Below, one piece after another: positions 16,870-24,474 of a DNA stretch of 64,000 nucleotides (its first letter is position 1; every line of letters begins with the position of its first letter). The stretch lies in NCBI RefSeq assembly GCF_000300235.2, contig NZ_CP004388.1, forward strand, positions 62,001 to 126,000, read 5' to 3'. The DNA is from Thalassospira xiamenensis M-5 = DSM 17429. GTDB lineage: Bacteria > Pseudomonadota > Alphaproteobacteria > Rhodospirillales > Thalassospiraceae. The position numbers and the translations under genes are program-made. A model generated the notes under the pieces. The model ran no database searches. It was not told the DNA's origin and was given only the letters and a program-made list of their open reading frames with translations.

Positions 16870-18165
16870 ATGTCGAACTTTACCGATTGCAAGGTCGCAG
16901 ACATCTCGCTGGCCGCATGGGGCCGCAAGGAAATCGCGATTGCCGAAACCGAGATGCCGGGCCTGATGGCGCTGCGTGAAGAATATGGCGCGGCCAAGCC
17001 GCTTGCCGGCGCGCGCATCGTCGGTTGCCTGCACATGACCATTCAGACTGCGGTTCTGATCGAAACCCTGACCGCACTTGGTGCAGAAGTTCGCTGGTCG
17101 TCGTGCAACATCTTCTCGACCCAGGATCAGGCTGCTGCGGCAATTGCGGCAACCGGCGTTCCTGTCTTTGCCTGGAAGGGCGAGACCGAGGAAGAATTCT
17201 GGTGGTGCATCGAGCAGACCATCACCGGCCCGAACGGCTGGAAACCGAACCTGATCCTGGATGACGGCGGCGATGTTACCCAGCTGATCCACGACAAATA
17301 TCCGGAACTTCTTGAAGACATCAAAGGTCTTTCCGAAGAAACCACCACCGGTGTGCATCGCCTGTATGAAATGGCGAAAAAGGGCACGCTCAAGGTTCCG
17401 GCGATCAACGTCAATGACTCGGTCACCAAGTCGAAATTCGACAACCTGTATGGCTGCCGCGAAAGCTTGGTTGATGGCATCAAACGTGCAACCGACGTCA
17501 TGGTTGCCGGTAAAATCGGTGTGGTTGCCGGTTTTGGTGATGTTGGCAAAGGTTCGGCTGCGTCGCTGCGCAGCCAGGGTGCCCGCGTTCTTGTGACCGA
17601 AATCGATCCGATCTGCGCGCTGCAGGCCGCGATGGAAGGTTACGAAGTCACCACCATGGAAGACGCTGCACCGGTTGGTGATATCTTTGTCACCACGACG
17701 GGCAATATCGACATCATCACGCTCGACCATATGCGTGCGATGAAAGACCGTGCAATCGTTTGCAACATCGGTCACTTCGATTCCGAAATCCAGATCGGTT
17801 CGCTGCGTAACTACAAGTGGGACAACGTCAAGCCGCAAGTCGACGAAGTCGAATTCCCGGATGGCAAGCGTCTGATCGTTCTGGCCGAAGGCCGTCTGGT
17901 CAACCTTGGTTGCGCAACCGGTCACCCGAGCTTCGTGATGTCGGCATCCTTCACCAACCAGGTGCTGGCCCAGATCGAACTTTGGAAAAACCACGCCAAC
18001 TACGAAAACAAGGTTTATGTCCTGCCGAAACACCTCGACGAGAAAGTTGCAGCCCTGCATCTCGACCGTCTTGGCGTGAAACTGACCAAGCTTTCGAACG
18101 AACAGGCCGAATATATCGGCGTGCCGCAGGCTGGCCCGTTCAAGCCGGATCATTACCGCTACTAA
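16870..18165 (+). CDS. ahcY: Adenosylhomocysteinase (S-adenosylhomocysteine hydrolase)
   Basis: 431 residues from ATG 16870, which has GGAGA at 16861-16865; an upstream in-frame start is unsupported. It splits S-adenosylhomocysteine into adenosine and homocysteine, relieving methyltransferase inhibition. Visible landmarks are [16 protein letters not shown] near the N-terminus, the NAD-binding segment [17 protein letters not shown] (about 216-232), [11 protein letters not shown], and the conserved C-terminal KPDHYRY. It ends a conserved chv-PTS neighbourhood but has its own promoter and terminator. Confidence 0.97.
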   Translation: MSNFTDCKVADISLAAWGRKEIAIAETEMPGLMALREEYGAAKPLAGARIVGCLHMTIQTAVLIETLTALGAEVRWSSCNIFSTQDQAAAAIAATGVPVFAWKGETEEEFWWCIEQTITGPNGWKPNLILDDGGDVTQLIHDKYPELLEDIKGLSEETTTGVHRLYEMAKKGTLKVPAINVNDSVTKSKFDNLYGCRESLVDGIKRATDVMVAGKIGVVAGFGDVGKGSAASLRSQGARVLVTEIDPICALQAAMEGYEVTTMEDAAPVGDIFVTTTGNIDIITLDHMRAMKDRAIVCNIGHFDSEIQIGSLRNYKWDNVKPQVDEVEFPDGKRLIVLAEGRLVNLGCATGHPSFVMSASFTNQVLAQIELWKNHANYENKVYVLPKHLDEKVAALHLDRLGVKLTKLSNEQAEYIGVPQAGPFKPDHYRY

Positions 18166-18187
18166 GCGCAATCGCGTTTTGCATCAA

Positions 18188-18218
18188 AGCCGGTCCGTTC
18201 ATTCGGACCGGCTTTTTT
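18188..18218 (+). terminator. ahcY terminator
   Basis: Perfect 10-bp stem AGCCGGTCCG with CGGACCGGCT, loop TTCATT, then TTTTTT, 22 bp past the ahcY stop. Confidence 0.92.
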
Positions 18219-18276
18219 GTGTTTTGCGAAGACGCGTTCGGGTAAGAAAGACAACACCACAACAGGGAAGCAAGCC

Positions 18277-18645
18277 ATGCCCCAGCTTGAAATCGAATAT
18301 TCCGCCAATTTGCCAATCACCGAACAGCTTCGCGGGTTGGCGATCAGCCTGCATCGTGAAATTGCCAAGGCAGCCGATGCCGATCTGGAAAGTTTCAAAA
18401 CACGTTTATCGCCACTTGAAAATGTCGTGATTGCCGATGGCGGGCCAAAGCATGGCATGGTGCATCTTGATGTGCGACTGTTGTCGGGGCGCTCTGACGA
18501 TGTCAAACATGCCGTTGGTGCCATCGCACTTGAAACCGTGCGGGCGCATCTGGAAAATCTGGTCGGGAATTTCGATGTACAGTTTACGGTCGAAGTACAT
18601 GATCTGGACCGGGCCAATTACCACAAGCATGTGACAAATGCCTGA
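18277..18645 (+). CDS. 5-carboxymethyl-2-hydroxymuconate isomerase family protein (tautomerase fold)
   Basis: 122 residues from ATG 18277. The sequence begins MPQLEIEYSANL, giving the N-terminal proline (after Met removal) that is the catalytic base of the tautomerase superfamily. A second landmark is the segment around HLDVRLLSGRSDDVKHAVG. The family isomerises 5-carboxymethyl-2-hydroxymuconate in homoprotocatechuate degradation. No other genes of that pathway are nearby, so the physiological substrate is uncertain. An earlier in-frame start (18217) would bury the proline and is rejected. Confidence 0.82.
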   Translation: MPQLEIEYSANLPITEQLRGLAISLHREIAKAADADLESFKTRLSPLENVVIADGGPKHGMVHLDVRLLSGRSDDVKHAVGAIALETVRAHLENLVGNFDVQFTVEVHDLDRANYHKHVTNA

Positions 18646-18665
18646 CGGCCCGATCGGGTTGGCAG

Positions 18666-19601
18666 TTACATCAAAAGTGCTTCATGGATCGGGTGATCGG
18701 GGCCGTAACGATCATTCATCAGTTTGATCAGCTCGCGCGAAAACTGCTTGCCTGCATCCAGCAGGGAACGGAGTTCGGTGTCACTGCGATCATTCGGGCC
18801 AACTTCTTCAAGCCGTTTGCGGACATCCGGATCGCTGAGTTCGCGCAGAAACCGGTCATAGAGTTCGAGTGCGGGAAGGCTTTTGTCACCAAAAACCGTT
18901 TGAACACGTGTGATAGGCGGTAACTGCAAAAGTTCCGATAGTTTCGCCCGTTTGCCGATATAATCACGACCTGCGGTTTCTGCGGCTGCGATAATGCCGC
19001 CGAAATAAAGCATCTTGCGCGAAAAGACGAGTTTAAGGCGTCTGGGTGCCCATGCCTTGCTGGCGTCGCCTTCGCGGGTTTTGATTTCGAAATCGACGCT
19101 GATGGTGCGGTAATAGCGGATGACGTCATTGACCAGAAAGCGTGCGATGGATTCCCGTGTAACCGTTTCGGTGACATAGTTGGCAATCAGTTCGTCAAAG
19201 AAGGCACGTTTGCCGACTTCGTTATAAAGCCATTCACATTCCAGCAGAAACAGCAGGCGGCGTGTGGTGATCGAATTGGTGTCGCCATCAAGGCCGATGC
19301 GGTTGACCAGTTCCTCGGCCGGGACATAGGATGAAAACGGGCCGTTAACGGCCGCCTTTTTGGTCACCATGGCACCAAGAATTTCGGAAACGTCACGGTG
19401 GGGGGCCAGATCACGGTCAACTTCACGGCCGATGATGAAGTAATCCAGATCCGATTGTTCTGATGCCTCGTGCCGACCGAACGACCCGGTAACGACAACG
19501 CAGAAAGCGCTGCCATGCAGCTGATTGGCGAGTGCGCTTCGCATCTCGTCGAGCCGCTTTGCGGTATAGGCCTGATTGCTGGCGATGGTATCTGGCAACA
19601 A
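18666..19601 (-). CDS. Nucleotidyltransferase-domain protein of unknown role
   Basis: 311 residues. The N-terminal third carries the polymerase-beta nucleotidyltransferase signature GSFGRHEASEQSDLDYFII, with metal-binding Asp-51 and Asp-53. The remainder is mostly helical (for example RFLVNDVIRYYRTISVDFE and RRLKLVFSRKMLYFG) and resembles the C-terminal helical region of GlnD- or DUF294-like nucleotidyltransferases. No HD, ACT or cyclic-nucleotide domain is seen. The substrate is unknown. The gene stands alone and is divergent from the secreted protein gene at 19880. Confidence 0.78.
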   Translation of the reverse strand: MLPDTIASNQAYTAKRLDEMRSALANQLHGSAFCVVVTGSFGRHEASEQSDLDYFIIGREVDRDLAPHRDVSEILGAMVTKKAAVNGPFSSYVPAEELVNRIGLDGDTNSITTRRLLFLLECEWLYNEVGKRAFFDELIANYVTETVTRESIARFLVNDVIRYYRTISVDFEIKTREGDASKAWAPRRLKLVFSRKMLYFGGIIAAAETAGRDYIGKRAKLSELLQLPPITRVQTVFGDKSLPALELYDRFLRELSDPDVRKRLEEVGPNDRSDTELRSLLDAGKQFSRELIKLMNDRYGPDHPIHEALLM

Positions 19602-19879
19602 GATTGAAATGATTCCGTTGAATGCGGCAATTAATTCAGTATCGACCTAAAGGTGAAAGATTAAAACCGGGTTTATGGGATAACTGCGGAGTCCCTTGTA
19701 AAACCGGACCGGATTTCACAATCCGGCAGAGGCTTGGCACATAATTGCCATTACTTGCCGATAAAACGGCCTTAAAGTCGAATAACCCTGTGCCATATGT
19801 CGTTTGTCGGGGCCGTTGGCCAAAAGACCTTTTGCATATTTCCCCGATTGGAAATCACCCTGGATTATGGAGAAGTCCG

Positions 19880-20431
19880 ATCAAAAATCTTCATCGCACC
19901 CTGCTTGCCGTTCCGCTTCTTGGCCTGATGGCAATGCCTGCCTTTGCCCAGTCCGCCGACATGAAATCGCCCGAGGAGATGAAGGATATGGAACCCGATG
20001 CGTTGCACGACGGGATCGAAAACCGCCATCCATCGGCCTATTACATTCTGGCAGCCAAGCAGTTTAATGCAGGCGAACGTGATGACGCGGTTTTCTGGTT
20101 CTATACCGGCCAGTTGCGCTATCGCACGCTTTTGGGCTGCAAACCCGACCTTGCACCGGATCAGGACCCGGCATTGTTCGCGTCCCTGAACGAAACCGTC
20201 GGTCGCCCCCTTAATGGATATGCCTTTGGGGATGTGGATGAACTGAGCAGCACGATCGAGGATGTCCTTGAATGGGATGCCGCGCATGCCAATGGCTATG
20301 TCGCCAAAGCCGAATGCGAACAGGTCATTACTGCCGAGCGCGCCGGACTGGACGAGTTGCGTGAAATGATCGTGGCCAAGGCAGATGAAATCCGCAAGCA
20401 GCGCGAAGAAAACGGGCTGGAAAACCGGTAA
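19880..20431 (+). CDS. Secreted protein of unknown function, possibly starting at a non-canonical ATC codon
   Basis: The mature protein (about 160 residues, acidic, rich in Ala/Glu/Asp) follows a clear signal peptide, KNLHRTLLAVPLLGLMAMPA, cleaved near FAQS. The frame has no ATG, GTG or TTG at the signal peptide. The codon where Met is expected is ATC at 19880-19882, with GGAG seven bases upstream (19869-19872). In-frame alternatives are TTG near 19834, a GTG further upstream, and TTG 19745, all adding a Trp/Pro-rich segment unlike a signal peptide. Either ATC is used, or one base (ATG to ATC) is mutated or misread. The mature domain has Cys residues in RTLLGCKPDL and KAECEQVI. I do not recognise the family. 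Confidence 0.7.
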   Translation: MKNLHRTLLAVPLLGLMAMPAFAQSADMKSPEEMKDMEPDALHDGIENRHPSAYYILAAKQFNAGERDDAVFWFYTGQLRYRTLLGCKPDLAPDQDPALFASLNETVGRPLNGYAFGDVDELSSTIEDVLEWDAAHANGYVAKAECEQVITAERAGLDELREMIVAKADEIRKQREENGLENR

Positions 20432-20452
20432 ATCATTTTACGAAGATTGATA

Positions 20453-20480
20453 AAAGCCCGGTCCGCGTGCCGGGCTTTGT
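20453..20480 (+). terminator. Rho-independent terminator
   Basis: AAAGCCCGG pairs with CCGGGCTTT around TCCGCGTG, 22 bp after the secreted-protein stop codon. The T-run is short. Confidence 0.75.
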
Positions 20481-20585
20481 CTTTGGCTGGATGTGTTGAC
20501 GGAAAGTTTGGAAACGCGATAGCGTCATGAAATTGTTATCCGGTTCCTGGTGGCAGTTGCCCCACATATCTCTTGAAAGATTACC

Positions 20586-20915
20586 ATGGAAATTTCCAAT
20601 CTCCCGTTCGGCACGACCGACTGGTCGTCAATCACGCCAACCGAGCATTCCGGCGATACCGGCATGGCATATTGGCGCACACAGCAATTTGGTCCGATCC
20701 GGGTGCGGATGGTGACATATACGCCGGGCTATCTTGCCGATCATTGGTGCAAGAAGGGCCATATCCTGCTGTGTCTTGAAGGTGAATTGGTCACCGAACT
20801 GGAAGACGGGCGGGTTTTCACCCTTAAACCGGGCATGAGTTATCAGGTGGCTGATAACGCCGAAGCCCATCGTTCTTCAACAGAGCCGGGTGCCACATTG
20901 TTTGTCGTTGACTGA
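20586..20915 (+). CDS. DHCW-motif-type cupin-fold protein
   Basis: 109 residues forming a single small cupin barrel. The N-terminus (NLPFGTTDWSSITPTEHSGD, then GMAYWRTQQFG) and the central YLADHWCKKGHILLCLEGEL match the family annotated as DHCW motif cupin fold protein. The second cupin motif is LKPGMSYQVADNAEAH. The His residues could bind a metal, but the family function is unknown. The gene stands alone, and its ATG lies 5 bp after a GAAAGA purine stretch. It converges on ktrB with a 17-bp gap. Confidence 0.85.
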   Translation: MEISNLPFGTTDWSSITPTEHSGDTGMAYWRTQQFGPIRVRMVTYTPGYLADHWCKKGHILLCLEGELVTELEDGRVFTLKPGMSYQVADNAEAHRSSTEPGATLFVVD

Positions 20916-20932
20916 ACTGACGGTTTTGGGAA

Positions 20933-22276
20933 TTACCCCAGATACACCTGACTTGACGGATAGGAAATGCGCGGCGGAACACGACGGGCAAGGAAGAATC
21001 CCAGTGTCAGCGGGCCGACACGGCCAATGAACATGATCAGTTCGATCACGATCCGGCCCAGTGTATCGAGCTCCCCGGTCGTCCCGCGCGAAAGACCGAC
21101 CGTGCCAAAGGCCGACGTCACTTCAAAGACAAGATCAAGAAAATCGCCGTCGTGGGACATGGTGATCAGAAAGATACCGCTCATGACGACGAACATTGAA
21201 ATCATCGTCAGGGCCAGCACCTTCATCACTTCTTCAAGGCCGATGCTGCGCCCAAAGGCATGTAACTGATTATGGCGTTTGAAAAAGGCGATGGTTGCCA
21301 GAACCAGTACGATAAAGGTGGTGACCTTGATCCCGCCGGCTGTTGATGTACTGCCCGCCCCGATCACCATCAGAAGGATGAACATCAACGCGGTGGTATC
21401 ATGAATGGACCCGATATCGACCGTGTTGAACCCGGCAGTGCGGGTTGTCAGGCCTTGAAACCAGCTGATTTGAAGTTTGTCGATCGGGCTGGCAAAAGCC
21501 CCGAGCGTGTCGGGATTGTGCCATTCAAGGATGGCAAACATCGTGACAGACCAGACGATCAGAATGGCAGATCCGGTCAGCATCAATTTGCTGTGCAGGG
21601 ATAAATGACGCCAGCCGCGATGAATCCACAGATCGGAAATCACGCTGAACCCGATCCCGCCAATCAGAAGCAATGCCGGGATTGTGAGGTTGATCACCGG
21701 GTTTGTGGCCCATCGGCTCAGGCTGTCGGGCATAAGGGCAAAGCCCGCATTGTTGAAGGCCGATACCGAATGGAATACCGCAAACCACGTTCCGCGTGCC
21801 CAGCCAAAATCGGGGACAAAAACGGTCAGCAACAGGATGCCGCCGATCAATTCGCAGAAAAGCACAACGGCAAGGATCGTTTTGACCAGACCCACGAGCT
21901 GATGCAGCGATGTCTGGTTCAAATCTTCGCGCAGGAAATTGTGATGTCGCAGACCAATTGGCAAGCCAAGTGCGGATAAAACAAGGGCTGCAAATGTCAT
22001 TAGACCAAGACCGCCAAGCTGGATCAGGATCAGGATCATGGCTTGCCCGAACAACGTAAAGCTTGACCCGGTATCAACCACGGCAAGGCCGGTGACGGTG
22101 ACGGCGGACGTGGCCGTAAACAAGGCGTCGGAAAAGCTGATCGGATGGGTGACCGCAACAGGGAGGACCAAAACAACCGCACCGATCAGGATCAAGGCCA
22201 GATACAGGATGGCGAGCAAAAGCGGCGGTGGTATTCGGATCGGTTTTCCGGTGCGGTTCGGAAAATAAAAGGGCAT
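20933..22276 (-). CDS. ktrB: KtrB/TrkH-family potassium uptake membrane subunit
   Basis: 447 residues, about ten hydrophobic segments arranged as four membrane-pore-membrane repeats. The four selectivity loops are readable: SAVTVTGLAVVDTG, SAFNNAGFALMP, TTRTAGFNTVDIG and TSAFGTVGLSRG, each with the conserved Gly that coordinates K+. The 447-residue length fits KtrB/NtpJ rather than the longer enteric TrkH. The start lies 3 bp after the ktrA stop, so the two subunits are co-translated. Confidence 0.92.
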   Translation of the reverse strand: MPFYFPNRTGKPIRIPPPLLLAILYLALILIGAVVLVLPVAVTHPISFSDALFTATSAVTVTGLAVVDTGSSFTLFGQAMILILIQLGGLGLMTFAALVLSALGLPIGLRHHNFLREDLNQTSLHQLVGLVKTILAVVLFCELIGGILLLTVFVPDFGWARGTWFAVFHSVSAFNNAGFALMPDSLSRWATNPVINLTIPALLLIGGIGFSVISDLWIHRGWRHLSLHSKLMLTGSAILIVWSVTMFAILEWHNPDTLGAFASPIDKLQISWFQGLTTRTAGFNTVDIGSIHDTTALMFILLMVIGAGSTSTAGGIKVTTFIVLVLATIAFFKRHNQLHAFGRSIGLEEVMKVLALTMISMFVVMSGIFLITMSHDGDFLDLVFEVTSAFGTVGLSRGTTGELDTLGRIVIELIMFIGRVGPLTLGFFLARRVPPRISYPSSQVYLG

Positions 22277-22279
22277 GGC

Positions 22280-22957
22280 TCAGATGCCGTCGCTGAAGTC
22301 GCGCAAATTCTGGCGGCGACCAAGGATCAGGATCTTGTCACTGGCTTCCATCGTGACGGTCCCGGTATCACAGCCGATAAATTCCGATCCGCGCAAAATG
22401 CCCAGACAGCGCAGTTCGTGGGACTTTTCAAGATCAAGCGACTCAATGGTTTTCCCCGCCATGCTTTCCGGGACTTCCAGATTGATGACATGCATGCCAT
22501 TACCAAGGCTAAGGTAATCGCGTACGGCGGGGTTATGCAGTTTCTGGGCGATGTGCTGGCCGATTTCCTGTTCGGGTAAAATGACCCGGTCGGGTTCAAG
22601 TTTGGTCAGGATGCGATGATGGGTTTTGTTGATCGCCTTTACCCAGACGGTTTTGACCCCCAGCATTTTGACATTCATCGTGCACAGGATATTGGCTTCA
22701 AGGTCTTCGCCAATGGCAATCAGGGCGACGTCATATTTATCGACCCCGGCCTCGCGAAGGGCTTCTTCATCGCGGCCATCTGCGATGATCGCTTCGGACA
22801 GGATATCCGAAAGGGCGGCGACGGATTTTTCGTTGATGTCGATGCCCAGGACGTGATTGCCACTTCGTGCCAGATCGGTCGCAACCGTGCTGCCAACGGT
22901 TCCAAGCCCGATGATGACAAAGGTTCGGTTGCGCTTCTTTTCGGTTTTGGGGGCCAT
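22280..22957 (-). CDS. ktrA: KtrA/TrkA-type nucleotide-binding regulatory subunit of K+ uptake
   Basis: 225 residues with one RCK_N domain (FVIIGLGTVGSTVATDL, the GxGxxG fold, and an acidic residue at the end of strand 2 in LGIDIN) and one C-terminal RCK_C domain. It forms a cytoplasmic ring that gates the membrane subunit encoded 3 bp downstream in response to nucleotide. Its single RCK unit is the KtrA form; enteric TrkA is duplicated. It is the first gene of the two-gene operon. Confidence 0.93.
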   Translation of the reverse strand: MAPKTEKKRNRTFVIIGLGTVGSTVATDLARSGNHVLGIDINEKSVAALSDILSEAIIADGRDEEALREAGVDKYDVALIAIGEDLEANILCTMNVKMLGVKTVWVKAINKTHHRILTKLEPDRVILPEQEIGQHIAQKLHNPAVRDYLSLGNGMHVINLEVPESMAGKTIESLDLEKSHELRCLGILRGSEFIGCDTGTVTMEASDKILILGRRQNLRDFSDGI

Positions 22958-23035
22958 ATCGGTTACTCCCTTTGCAATGGATTGCCCGATGCAGCGAAAT
23001 TCGCACGGCGCTTTTACGTCCGACGGACGAGCATA

Positions 23036-24277
23036 TCAGTCAAACAGACTTGCTGCAGCAGCCTGTTGTGCCGGATCGGTCAGATTGCCGACACGTCGCA
23101 GGAACGAGTTCTTTTCCTCGTAATAGCGTTTGCCAAGATCGGCAAAGCTTTTGACCTGGGCATTGGTATTGATGTGAAATTCGCGTTTGGGCACTTTGGT
23201 TGCGGTTTCATCCATCAGGACCGCGCTGATTTCCGGATCGATAACATCGGCAACACCGTCAAGCTCGATCCGGTTTTTCAGACTGAACAGAAACTTTTTG
23301 AAAGCCGGATGGCGCTGCAAAAATGCTTTTTCAGTCAGAAGGAAATCATTGGCGGCAAAGTCGGGTGCATTTTTGACAACGAATTCGCGGCAAAGATGAT
23401 CGGTGGCAAAACACATCGGGCCGAAAATGAAATTGCGATAGATGTCTTCTTTAAGCTGCCAGAACTTATCAAGGCGTTTCAGGGCATCTTCATCAAGCTT
23501 TACCGCCGCCTCAAGCAACAGGCGCGGATGACAATGGACATAGTTCGGATGCACATAGGTCTTGGTCCGGCTGATGCCTTCGAGTGTGTCGATATTGACC
23601 GGACCCGACAGCAGGCTGGCATGCGGGTGGGTCGATTTTTTCGATAACAAGGCAATGACCTCGTCCGGATCAACACCGTGTTTGACCAGAAGATGATTGA
23701 CTGACAGATCAAGCTGAACTTCGCCGGTGATGATCTTTTCGGTCAATTGGTGATGGTTCAGGTTGAACCGTCGGGCAAATTCCGGTTCCAGCGTATGGGA
23801 AAACGGGCCATGGCCGATATCATGCAAAAGGGCCGCTGCCCCCAGAAGATCACGGTCGGCTTCTGACAGGCCCATCAGGCGGCAATATTGCTGCGACAGC
23901 AGGGCAACACCGATGGTGTGATCATATCGGGAATGGCGGATATTGGCCGGGCGTCCATTGGGATGGAACAGGTAATCAATGGCACCAAGGAACGAAATTT
24001 CCCGCAACCGTTCAAACGCGTGTGACGCGATCAGCTTTTTATGCAATGGGCGGTCAAAGGCCGACGCGATTTGCGAACGTTTGAAATGATAGTTGTATTG
24101 TGGCGCATCGCGAAACAGCAGTTCCCATTCTGCGATGTCATCGGCGCTGAAATTGGTGTCGAACAGATCGCGCATTTCCGGTCCCGCCGGTTTGGCCGCG
24201 GCAGACTCCTTTTGGGGCGCGACCGGTTTGGCGGCCACGCGCGGCGTAAAAAGGTCTAGCTGCGGTTTGGGACTCAT
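23036..24277 (-). CDS. HD-domain phosphohydrolase (dGTPase-like)
   Basis: 413 residues. After a low-complexity Ala/Pro/Lys-rich N-terminus (about 1-35) comes an HD domain: His-115 in NIRHSRYDHTIG, the His-152/Asp-153 pair in LLHDIGHGPFSH, and a later segment near GPVNIDTLEG. This arrangement matches dNTP triphosphohydrolase-related HD proteins of the YwfO/SAMHD-like type. Substrate and partners are unknown. It lies between ktrAB and the divergent DivL-like gene with no shared operon. A nucleotide-pool or signalling-nucleotide hydrolase is the likely role. Confidence 0.85.
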   Translation of the reverse strand: MSPKPQLDLFTPRVAAKPVAPQKESAAAKPAGPEMRDLFDTNFSADDIAEWELLFRDAPQYNYHFKRSQIASAFDRPLHKKLIASHAFERLREISFLGAIDYLFHPNGRPANIRHSRYDHTIGVALLSQQYCRLMGLSEADRDLLGAAALLHDIGHGPFSHTLEPEFARRFNLNHHQLTEKIITGEVQLDLSVNHLLVKHGVDPDEVIALLSKKSTHPHASLLSGPVNIDTLEGISRTKTYVHPNYVHCHPRLLLEAAVKLDEDALKRLDKFWQLKEDIYRNFIFGPMCFATDHLCREFVVKNAPDFAANDFLLTEKAFLQRHPAFKKFLFSLKNRIELDGVADVIDPEISAVLMDETATKVPKREFHINTNAQVKSFADLGKRYYEEKNSFLRRVGNLTDPAQQAAAASLFD

Positions 24278-24474
24278 TTTTGAAATGACGAGATCGTTAT
24301 AGCTGTTGTTTCGACAATAGCGCAGACATAGCCCGATTTGGGGTATATGTCATCGCGGATTTTCCTGCGATCACGGGCGTTCGGCCGGGTATCGGGAAAA
24401 CGTCGTGAAACAGTGGTAAAAGCAAGACGTTTTCACCATAATAATAGCTCATAAACACAAACGGTTAACAACAC

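Noticed and set aside
16771..18171. 466-codon open frame antisense to ahcY
   Set aside because: It is a shadow of the strongly biased codon use in ahcY. The sense gene is certain.
19735..19749. Sigma-54-like TGGCAC...TTGCC upstream of the secreted-protein gene
   Set aside because: The GG and GC doublets are 9 bp apart instead of the required 10, and no activator sites are nearby.
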